DNA of 27,354 nt from Chara braunii (taxonomy: Eukaryota; Streptophyta; Charophyceae; Charales; Characeae). Below are positions 9,111 to 16,479 of this stretch, piece after piece. The position numbers and the translations under genes are program-made. How positions within the stretch are numbered: the stretch's first letter is position 1; each line of letters opens with the position of its first letter. Location: assembly GCA_003427395.1 (NCBI GenBank), contig BFEA01000012.1, positions 5,768,014-5,795,367 on the forward strand, given 5' to 3'. Under the pieces are notes generated by a model. That model did not search any database. It had not been told where the DNA came from and saw only the letters and a list, made by a program, of their open reading frames with translations.

Positions 9111-10080
9111 CGTTGTTGCCTGCCTGACCAGTGGCTGTAGTAAGCTTCTCCGAATACTGGAGCTACATGGGTGCTGCTTAGTTTTTGTCCGCTGTCAGTG
9201 TAGACCAGTGTCAACTTCTCAGCAGAGCGAGCGGCCCTTTCCTTCAACTGGTGATTGAACTCCTCGAAAGTGGGCTGATTGTGTTGTTGTTCGGCTCTCG
9301 AAGTGCTACCACGCACAGCGGCGGTGCATCGCTGTACATTGCCGCATTGCTCAACAGACGCGTGTGCGGCTGCTGTATTTCTCCTATTCTCATATACTGT
9401 TGTTTTGCTGCCACGTGTACTATCGTTCGCAGTCACCATCTTAGCCATACTATAGGCCTACTGAGTCCGGCCTGCTGCTGTGTTTGAGCTATCGCTGCTG
9501 CTGTACATTCCGCTAGCCGTTAGTTGATACAGTTGGCTAGGGACTGCGACTGATATGCGCCTGAGTCGGAGACTGCTGCTAGTCGTTGCCAGGCAGCACT
9601 ATGAACCATCACCCGCCCTCTTTTGCGTTATTGAACCGCCAAGGACCCTCGCGACTGAGTGTTGTAGCTTATTGGAAGTCGCTGTCTTTTGGTCTAACAT
9701 TGTTGCTGGCCTAGGTCCATAAAGAGTTGCTACTCCTCTTATGCGGATGGGACTCTCCTTCGAGCTAGTATTGACTGGTTCGCCAAGGGGACCGATAACT
9801 CAGACGGACGAGTGTGAAACTGCCAGTCTCGTCGGTGGGCACTGGGTTGCTGTTGTGGTCGGTACTCAAGCTTTTTGGGGTCACCTAGCAAAGGGCTATT
9901 GTTAAGCAGGGCACTGCCCCTCGTTGTACACTGTTGTTGAACAGGGCATTATTTCTTGTTGGACACCACTGCTGTGCAGAACGCTGTTCCTTGTTGTGCC
10001 CAGCAACAACATTGGTCTGAGAAAGGACGCTCTGAGGGAGGAGGGTTATTGAGACTTCTACAAGGGGTTACTGCTGCGGC
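9110..10080 (+). repeat. GTT/GCT-rich degenerate tract, copy B
   Basis: Triplet-biased DNA with many CTGCTG, GTTGTTG and TTGTTGTGC stretches, in the same relative position as 1,640-2,550 of copy A. No ORF longer than about 100 codons is convincing. Confidence 0.45.
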
Positions 10081-10149
10081 TCGGAGAATCGTTAGGGTCT
10101 AACTACTCTGCGTTTTGATTACGGGTCGGTTATCCTTGCTACGTATTTG

Positions 10150-10445
10150 GCCATCGTTGCGGGGCCCTCAGGAGTGGAAGACTACAAGGCCCTCTCCCGC
10201 AAGTCTGAGCGCATCCCTTTTGTATTTGAGAGTCTAAATACCTTATTTTTTTACCTTTCTCAGTCACAGTCTAGTCCTTTGGTGCTTAGAGGAAGGCGGC
10301 AGGCGGGATTGAAACCCGTAATCCGCGCCAAGGCCTCTATGGGAGGTTCGCCCCACCGATTGCGGGAGCTCTGTCGGAACCCAGGAGCGGTTCTGGAGGC
10401 AGGGAACTTCAGGTATAAGTTTCGTCTAACACGTGTGATCCTTTC
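10150..10445. repeat. Conserved 300-bp block, copy B
   Basis: This aligns with 2,595-2,885. A hairpin at 10,304-10,318 (CGGG, loop ATTGAAA, CCCG) is the counterpart of TGGG/CCCA in copy A. An ORF from 10,147 crosses it, but the reading frame is not kept in copy A, so I treat the block as non-coding. Confidence 0.6.
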
Positions 10446-10649
10446 CCCTAACTGTTATTCCTTTGGGTATCTTAATATAACTATGAAAGATTATTATTCT
10501 TTTGTTTTGTTACGAATGTCTGAACATGCTTGTGAAAGGTTAAAATAAACAAAAACATATGAGAGTTCAAATAATTTTTGAGTAAATTCAGACAAAGGAA
10601 TTGGGGGGAAGGTGGGAAAGGAGTTTTGCATGATTTGACCGGGTCAACC

Positions 10650-11785
10650 CAAGGCTGGGCCCCTCCGGGTGGATGTGGGCCCAGTGCTATGTTTTATTGA
10701 TGTTTGTTGGGCTGTGTGAATGACCCTTTTATGGCTGGTCCTACCCGGGTAGTGAATCAATCGCTGTTTTTTTTTTAGGGTTTCTGAACAGGAGGACAGG
10801 CACCGTGGGTAGGGAAGGCTCAGATTCCTGATGTTTCTCTTAATGAGTTTGAGGTGCGTGTTTTTTTCTGAGGGGGACAAAGGCATAAGACTAAGCGTAC
10901 CCTAGGGTTAGGGCGGCTTAGCCATAAACCATGAATTAATTGGTCAACCAGAGTATAAAATCTTATATATATATATATATTATTGAACTTATATTTCTGA
11001 CAGACCGGGCACCCTGGGTAGGGAATGTCAGTCAGTAAGTCAGGTAGAGATAGATGACGAATAAAAAAGAGGCAACCAGGCAGGCTGAACGTACCCTAGG
11101 GTAAGGGCGGTTCAGTCGTATGTTCGTGATAACATTAAGGAGCAGAGAATTAGTATAAATTTGTTTTTATTTTCCCTTCTAAACACGAGGCAGGATCGAA
11201 AGTTCCCTTAATTGGGGAGGTCCGATCGACTGCCTAACAAAAGAGAAAGGTTTAAAGTTTGTGCAAGTACATTTATGTCTGTTTCTATCTAACTGTTGTT
11301 ACGGAGGCTAAGCGTACCCTAGGGTTAGGGGGGCTTAGCCAAACGTCGTTGTACTTGTTTAGGCAGTTCAGACACACCCTAGGGTTAGGGCAGCCTGATC
11401 ACATTGCCTTATGTAACTTAAATTGTTATTGCTAACTAGGCGTATCCTAGGGTTAGGGCGACCTAGCGATATGCCTCTGTCGTTAATGTGATGTAAGATG
11501 GACGTACCCTAGGGTTAGGGCGGTCAAACTTTTTGTCGTTCGTGCTTATGTTCAGGCAAATTAGGCTTAACCCTGGGTAGGGATGGTCTAATGTTATACC
11601 ATATGTAATTTTGTTCAGGGCAGGCTGGGCACACCCTAGGGTTAGGGCGGTCTGATCGTATGCTTTACGTATATTGTTCATGTTACGTTGGGCACACCCT
11701 AGGGTTAGGGCAGTCCAAATGTGCGGTTATTTAGGCAGGTCAGGCATACCCTTTAATTAGGGTGTGTCTGATCATATGCCATAGG
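10650..11785 (+). repeat. Array of stem-variable hairpins with CCCTAGGGTTAGGG core, copy B
   Basis: A dozen or more units about 50-60 bases apart. The core CCCTAGGGTTAGGG can itself fold (CCCTA/TAGGG around GGGT). Outer stems differ between units but pair: 10,655-10,662 with 10,677-10,684 (CTGGGCCC/GGGCCCAG), 10,891-10,896 with 10,916-10,921, 11,083-11,090 with 11,110-11,117, 11,306-11,313 with 11,333-11,340 (GGCTAAGC/GCTTAGCC), 11,436-11,440 with 11,462-11,466, and 11,560-11,566 with 11,586-11,592. Weaker units occur at about 11,193, 11,368, 11,499, 11,623, 11,690 and 11,733. Many are framed by GGCA and TGCC. Function unknown. Confidence 0.8.
10964..10981. repeat. (TA)n microsatellite in copy B
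   Basis: A short alternating run at the place where copy A has an imperfect ATATACATATTTACATT stretch. Confidence 0.85.
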
Positions 11786-11934
11786 AAAGGGGGACTCAAA
11801 AAGGAAAATAATTGAGAGATGTAACGAACTACTTGGGCCAAACTCATGTGGGATTGTGAGAGATGCTTGTTTATGCATGCTCGTGGGCTCTCACTCTGGG
11901 GCGTCTTTTTCGATAGGTTAGCTGCTTAGATGCT
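11786..11934. other. Spacer between hairpin array and UACG block
   Basis: Short non-coding spacer with no counterpart in copy A, where the truncated array joins the next block directly. Nothing recognised. Confidence 0.4.
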
Positions 11935-12490
11935 CGCCAACTGCTGGAGACATAGGTAGATAAGATGGATGATGGGAAGGGAGTTTGGGATAAAGATAGG
12001 ACTGACCCTACTTAAAGATAGAATTGACGATAGCTCACGATACCATTTTCTGAAAGGGATCGTGTAAACTATCTCCAGTTATAACTACCAAGTAAGTGCC
12101 AGAAGTTAGTCCCAAGTATAACTTTGCTTTGTCTTTCTGTTTTCAGCTTTGTATAAATTTTGGCAGCCTCCTGTTTCTACGGGAAGCGCTACCGAAATTT
12201 TCACAAATCTGAAAGAGTTAGTCATTTTTGGACTTTTAGGAATTTTAGGAAGACACTTTTCCTACGAGAAGCGCTGCCGAAATTTCGTAGAATTTGGGGA
12301 GTTAGAATATTTTTAAGAGGAACTTGGCAACCCACCCTGAATAGGGGAGATGCTGCCGAAATTCTCAGTGATTTACTATTAGTAAGGGAAACTAAACATA
12401 AAGGTTAGTAGATGAGCTAAGTTACGAATTGGAAAGTACTCTCCACTTGGCTTGAACATAGTAGTGGCGTTTTATTGGCATGTACTGTGA
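11935..12490. repeat. Block with UACG-tetraloop hairpin repeats, copy B
   Basis: Counterpart of 4,745-5,295. Two tandem units begin TTTCTACGGGAAGCG and TTTTCCTACGAGAAGCG and continue CTACCG or CTGCCG, then AAATTT. A third decayed unit (GATGCTGCCGAAATTCTC) lies near 12,350. Relative to copy A, the first unit replaces a C-G pair with U-G, so pairing is kept; the second carries a C/A mismatch next to the loop. The 82-residue ORF across the repeats is not conserved in copy A. Confidence 0.6.
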
Positions 12491-12729
12491 TGGCAGGGTG
12501 TGAGCTGCAGAAGGCTGAAAAGTTGACCCCTTTAGTGTGTGCGCTGTCGTTTGAATTCTGTGTGTGATCGCAAGTATGTGTGGAGAAATCTCGATTGAGT
12601 TTTGATGAATGGTTGTGTCTTGAATTCAGATGGGCAAACCACACAACTGTCCTGAGAGTGAACTACCACACAACTCTTTGTTTGATTGAAATTGTCATTT
12701 TCCCATCTTGATATTGTGATAGTCAAAGT

Positions 12730-12776
12730 AGGCGTACGCTCGGATAACCCTCACAGGGCTATCCGACTACACGCTT
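12730..12776. repeat. Three-tier hairpin outside the array
   Basis: AGGCGT/ACGCTT (12,730-12,735 with 12,771-12,776, one G-T), TCGGATA/TATCCGA (12,740-12,746 with 12,760-12,766) and CCCT/AGGG (12,748-12,751 with 12,755-12,758) are nested. This is the same outer-stem, variable-stem and CCCT/AGGG-core plan as the units at 10,650-11,785. Confidence 0.85.
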
Positions 12777-12787
12777 ACGTTCTCTCT

Positions 12788-12850
12788 TAGCTCTTTGGTT
12801 TAATTGGTCGGACTTTAGTCCTGAACCTGGAATTCGAGGCCCTTGTCCAG
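12788..12850 (+). repeat. tRNA-like unit (weak)
   Basis: TTTGGTTTAATTGGTCGGA resembles a D-arm/A-box, and GGAATTCGAGGCCC resembles a B-box with one change. GTCCTG/CAGGAC also pair across 12,818-12,855. A decayed tRNA-derived repeat is possible; evidence is weak. Confidence 0.3.
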
Positions 12851-12937
12851 GACATCCCAGTTTCTGGCCCCGCGCGAAAGGGTTTCCCCCACGCACAAGG
12901 CCTTTATGTCTTACCCCTCTGGGCACCCCGCCTTTCT

Positions 12938-12967
12938 ATATCGCAAAGGGCTTGCCCTTCGTGATAT
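12938..12967. repeat. 14-bp hairpin
   Basis: ATATCGCAAAGGGC pairs with GCCCTTCGTGATAT with one mismatch and one G-T pair around a TT turn. It could act as a terminator-like or cruciform structure; no gene adjoins it. Confidence 0.8.
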
Positions 12968-12981
12968 TTCGATTCTGGCAC

Positions 12982-13871
12982 ATGAGTGTCGTGCGCATTG
13001 CTAAAGTTCGCGGAGGATCGAACAATTATGGGTAACGCACAAAGCGTCGCCATGACAACTGATCGAGGGGGTTCGCATAACTGAAAGGTATGAGTTTCCT
13101 CGCGTGCACGACTCTCTTATATAATTCTGTGTGCGGACTTCGCTTAGGGCTTGCGCAGAAACAGTTATGGGTCAAGCAGAAGGGACAAAAACACGTTGCG
13201 GTAAGTAAACCCGAGTTTTGGTAGTGCGAAATGTCGCGCGGACAAAGTACTAGTCCTAGTCAGCCTATGAGAATCCGCATACGAGGCTCCAACGTTTCAA
13301 ACGTCGGTTCACACATGGGTCTGATTTGGGCATTATCCGCACGCACCTTTCGTACTGACCTGCCCCTTTCCATTTAATAGGCCTATCAAGCTATACAAAT
13401 TAGAATATGGGTTAGGCAGAAAGAAAAAGGGGGTGAGCCTCTTTTTCAATCTACGTTCGCTTCCTTTTTTAGTTTTCATAGTTGGACGTTGGAGTCCGTG
13501 GCAGCCGTCAAAGTCAAACCCCTTGACCTCTCCACATACCTCCGATGTTGGAGCTTGCCAAGAGAGCCAAGATTTTTGTTGTCACATCCCTGAGGCTGTC
13601 TACTCAACCCCTCTCCACAGGGTGCAGAAGAGGGTAGGTCTTGTAACTGCACTTGCGATTGCCTAGCGTCAAGAGGATAACCCCACGAGACGTATGTCAT
13701 CCGACACTTGAGTGTCGACGATGACCCTCAAAACTTCTGAGGGCCACCTGAGTTTGGGTACCACATAGTACTCCATCATTGCGACTGCTTGGGTAAACGT
13801 GCATTGCGAGTCGATATGATAGAGCCCATGCCGCCGCGATATTTATTTTGGGCTTCGCGCACGACACTCAT
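12982..13871. repeat. 15-bp inverted repeat 860 bp apart
   Basis: ATGAGTGTCGTGCGC at 12,982-12,996 is the exact reverse complement of GCGCACGACACTCAT at 13,857-13,871. The enclosed DNA has no supported gene. It contains recurrent ATGGGT motifs and hairpins, for example CCAACGTTTcAAACGTcGG near 13,290. The pair could mark the ends of a decayed inverted-repeat element, but no target-site duplication is apparent. Confidence 0.6.
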
Positions 13872-13920
13872 TTAATCCCTCAGCAAAAATTATGGGTTGG
13901 GTGAGAACAAGGGGCTAGGC
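13022..13920 (+). repeat. Four dispersed copies of a TTATGGGTNAGGCAGAA-like motif
   Basis: Copies occur at about 13,022-13,040, 13,161-13,190, 13,401-13,434 and 13,885-13,920. The later ones read approximately TTATGGGTCAAGCAGAAGGG, ATATGGGTTAGGCAGAAAG and TTATGGGTTGGGTGAGAACA. They may be diverged units of a long tandem repeat. Function unknown. Confidence 0.5.
13696..13743. repeat. Two adjacent perfect hairpins
   Basis: The first nests GTCATC/GATGAC outside GACACT/AGTGTC (13,696-13,725). The second pairs CCCTCA with TGAGGG (13,725-13,743). No gene is adjacent. Confidence 0.85.
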
Positions 13921-13959
13921 GAGATCTACGAGTGAAACTTGGTTTCGTTTCATCTGGTA

Positions 13960-14400
13960 TCATCGCGTGGTTAGAATAGCCGTCCTAGTCGACCGACGTA
14001 GGATCTCGCTCGAGAGATCAACGCTTCGGGCGACGATTCGCGTGCAGGCTCGATTCGAGCGTTGACCGCACGTACCCCCTATGCTACAACGAACGAGAAA
14101 CGCCCTCGGCCGGGCCACCTCTGCGATTGCACACGAAAAGTTTTCGCATGTGGTCTCGTAGCTCGGCGGGGATACGCCCACCCAAGTGATGGTAACAGCT
14201 CCCGCGAGTGGAGGTAAAGCAGTGCCTCGCGTGACCCCGTCCTGTCGTAGGGACTCGCAAGAGGTACGGCTGGCGCACTCGACCGGAGCGGCAATCCGCG
14301 CTCTACGATGAAGTCCTGCAAAATCCTGCGTGGCGCGGCCGGGAGGGTCCCCCTGTGGGACCGATGCGCACGACAGGACGCATCCGCGGGTGTTTTGAGC
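13960..14400. other. GC-rich non-coding stretch with short hairpins
   Basis: Hairpins include GATCTC/GAGATC near 14,001-14,018, CAACGC/GCGTTG enclosing 14,019-14,064, GGTCCC/GGGACC near 14,345-14,361 and GATGCG/CGCATC near 14,364-14,386. The minus-strand ORF (13,960-14,769) runs through this stretch and through the purine tract next to it, and I do not accept it as a gene. Confidence 0.5.
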
Positions 14401-14408
14401 CGTCAAGG

Positions 14409-14690
14409 ATTGAGGGGAAGAAAGGAGGAGAGGAGGGTGGTAGAATGAGAGAGAAAAATATGAAAAAGGTAAAGAAAAAAGTGAGAAATTAGTAAAAGAC
14501 AGTAAGTGAAGAGAAAAGGAGAGAAAAAAATTGTGGAAAATGAGTGAAGAGTGAGAGATAAGAGAGAACAGTGAGAAGGTGGGGGGAAAAATAAAGAAAA
14601 AAGGAGAGGACAATGAGAGAGGGTGAAATATTAGTGGTGGAGTTCGAAAATGATAATGAGGAGAAGGAAGGAGAAGAGGAAGAGAGAGCT
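14409..14690 (+). repeat. Polypurine (GA-rich) tract
   Basis: About 280 bases are mostly G and A on the plus strand, with few pyrimidines. The opposite strand reads as a Phe/Ser/Leu-rich ORF by composition alone. Such tracts can form triplex DNA or block polymerases. It is too long and imperfect for a normal retroelement polypurine tract. Confidence 0.85.
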
Positions 14691-15517
14691 TATAAGTGTG
14701 ATACCAAGCTCTTAGGGGACCAAAAACATAAAAATCACCAAGGTCCAATGAATCTTTCCCTTCAAGCAACTCCTTGGGTCTTCAACTGTTGCAAAAAACT
14801 GCAAGGCATAAAGGTCTGATCAGACTAATCGGATCTGCCAAATAGATGGTTTGGGAAAGATTTTGATATCTCAAACGGATACTCTTCACTTGTAGCGCGG
14901 TTCCAAGGGGTTTTTGTTTTTTTGGAAACTGTTGTTGTTAACTTGTGAGGCAATTGAGTATCATCATGCTTGATCAGATCTGCAAAAAAATAACAATAAT
15001 AATAATCTCCTTTTGTAGAGCAACCCCCAACCCGAGGGCTCTTCAAGTGTTGCCACGTGACACTCTAATGGCCAAAGAGGAGGAATACATTTTTTGCCAA
15101 TAACTTTTGATTTGTTGGGCGAAATTCGACAAAAAATGACTTGTTGGAAAGCTTTTGCAAAGCCGCTTTCAATGAGATATGACGCAACTTCAGCCGCGAC
15201 CTGTAGAAATAGCGCTCGTCAAAAAACGAGCAAGCGGGATTTTGGAGATGTAAAAAAAAAAAAAATACGATTTTTGAACGATCGTAGCTAAAAAAACAGC
15301 GCACAAAATTTGATAATCTATGACTCGTTAGAAACGGCTCGTCAAAAGTTTTCCAAATAAGCCAAAGATGAAAAAACATTGGACACTGGATGCAGAAGTT
15401 ATGATTGAAAATGTGCACCGGTGTCGTAATAAAAGTGAAGTGGCGAGCTTTTATACTCAAGCCACATGAGAAATGATGGGGGGGGTGGGAGGGGGAAAGG
15501 AGCAGGGAGAAACGTCT
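14691..15517. other. Non-coding interval
   Basis: No gene is supported. Minor structures are the palindrome TCTGATCAGA near 14,818, a GCTCGT/ACGAGC hairpin (15,214-15,231) and an A14 run near 15,252. The minus strand reads GAGTATAAAAGCTCG near 15,445-15,460, a TATA-box-like sequence with no ORF behind it. Confidence 0.4.
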
Positions 15518-15535
15518 GCTCTAATACCAGTGTAA
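15518..15535 (-). other. Primer-binding-site-like sequence and possible LTR edge
   Basis: On the minus strand the bases read TTACA-C-TGGTATTAGAGC. This matches the usual plant initiator-Met tRNA primer site TGGTATCAGAGC at 11 of 12 positions, directly after a CA dinucleotide as expected at an LTR end. An LTR would then extend to the right from 15,531. I could not find its other end, a partner LTR or gag/pol, so this may be a remnant or coincidence. Confidence 0.35.
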
Positions 15536-15933
15536 CGGGTACTGCCTAAGGGACAATTTCCGTTTGTCTGTGGAGAAGGAAGAGAGAAGGAAGAAGGTGA
15601 ATATGGAGATGGAGCTGGACAGGAGAAAGACAACACCAACAAAGACTCAACACGCACGTACTCCAAAAACATGCAAATGAAGAATGAATCAACAAACAGA
15701 CTGCAGTTAGGGTATACCCTCAGCGGACTAACTGGGCTGACTGGTTTCGACAATTGTATCGGGCTGGACTGGACTGAATATCATAGGGCTTGTGGGGTCA
15801 GGCCACGACCTTGTTCCGCAAGTCGAACAGACAAAATAGCCAGATAGCCTCGACTCTAGGCCAGGGCAGCCCGAGGTACGTTGCAAAGATGGATTCCAAC
15901 TCTCCTTTAATATCCCCCCACCTGTAATATTTT

Positions 15934-16451
15934 TTGTGGAACTCAACACGCCATATCCTCTCAGATGTGGAATCCTCTTCTCTTGAATCTCTCATTACAA
16001 TGACGGAACTTACAACAACGATTAACAACATGGCCAAAGGGAAATGCCCAGGCCCATACGCCTTACCGGTAGAATTTTATTACAGATTTTTGTCTCTTAT
16101 AGCTCCTGACATCCTTTCGGTCTTTAACCAAATTTTCATGGACCATCCCCTCGACCCTTATACAACAAAAGGGATAATCACACTCCTCTATATGAAGGGA
16201 GACATTTGTGATGTGAGGAATTACCGCCTCATTTCCCTTTTGAATGTCAATGGTAAAATACAAGCAAAAACCCTAGCCCGATGCATTAACCCCCTCCTCA
16301 ACAAGTGAGTACGTCATGACCAATCTGACTTTGTCCCAACGAGACATGTACTAGATAATGTCATGACTATCTCTCAATCCATAAATTAGATTAACACTCA
16401 TAACCTTAACAAAGATGTTGTTCTCATTGATTAACACAAAGCATATGACAG
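15934..16451 (+). pseudogene. LINE-A reverse transcriptase, N-terminal part (interrupted)
   Basis: The frame reads the start of a non-LTR reverse transcriptase: MAKGKCPGPYALPVEFYY (normally GPDG), TKGIITLLYMKGD, NYRLISLLNVNGKI, then FVPTRHVLDNV and HKAYD, the first catalytic block. In-frame stops occur at TGA 16,306-16,308 and at later TAG and TAA codons. The reading is cut just after KAYD by LINE-B and resumes at 20,309. No endonuclease domain is visible upstream, so LINE-A appears 5'-truncated. The RT would copy the element's RNA at a nicked target; this copy cannot. Confidence 0.9.
16438..16451 (+). repeat. Target-site duplication, left copy
   Basis: AAAGCATATGACAG is repeated exactly at 20,309-20,322. 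These bases encode the KAYD motif of LINE-A, so the two copies flank an insertion into that gene. Confidence 0.9.
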
Positions 16452-16479
16452 TCCCCGCAAGTAGAAGCACTAGCACAAC

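Larger units (their letters stand above)
7720..12490 (+). repeat. Large non-coding composite element, copy B
   Basis: Same order of modules as copy A and similar length, but more GC-rich and clearly diverged. Copy B lacks the 300-bp MITE and the 850-bp tandem duplication of copy A, but has about eight extra hairpin units in its array. In copy B the hairpin core is CCCTAGGGTTAGGG or CCCTGGGTAGGG, against CCCTAAGTTGGG in copy A. The copies are too diverged to be the two LTRs of a recent insertion. Confidence 0.6.

Noticed and set aside
8485-9448. Minus-strand ORFs of 161 and 169 residues
   Set aside because: They overlap each other and plus-strand ORFs, have no recognisable motif, and lie across decayed MITE cores.
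10888-11760. Interstitial telomere repeats (TTAGGG within the array)
   Set aside because: The hexamer never occurs in tandem; it is always part of one CCCTAGGGTTAGGG core between variable stems. Plant telomeres are usually TTTAGGG.
10650-11785. CRISPR-like array (constant core, variable flanks)
   Set aside because: The variable parts are self-complementary arms rather than unique spacers, spacing is irregular, there are no cas genes, and the context is eukaryotic.
12160-12408. 82-residue ORF with repeated aromatic/basic segments
   Set aside because: The repetition reflects the DNA-level UACG hairpin repeats; the frame is not kept in copy A.
480-12490. Copies A and B as the two LTRs of one giant retrotransposon
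   Set aside because: They are too diverged, differ by insertions and array length, and the DNA between them has no gag/pol.
14690-14720. Second primer-binding-site-like sequence (minus strand TTGGTATCACAC)
   Set aside because: The match breaks after eight or nine bases and no LTR edge with CA precedes it.
13960-14769. 269-residue minus-strand ORF
   Set aside because: Half of it is the Phe/Ser/Leu-rich shadow of the purine tract and half is GC-rich DNA without any domain.
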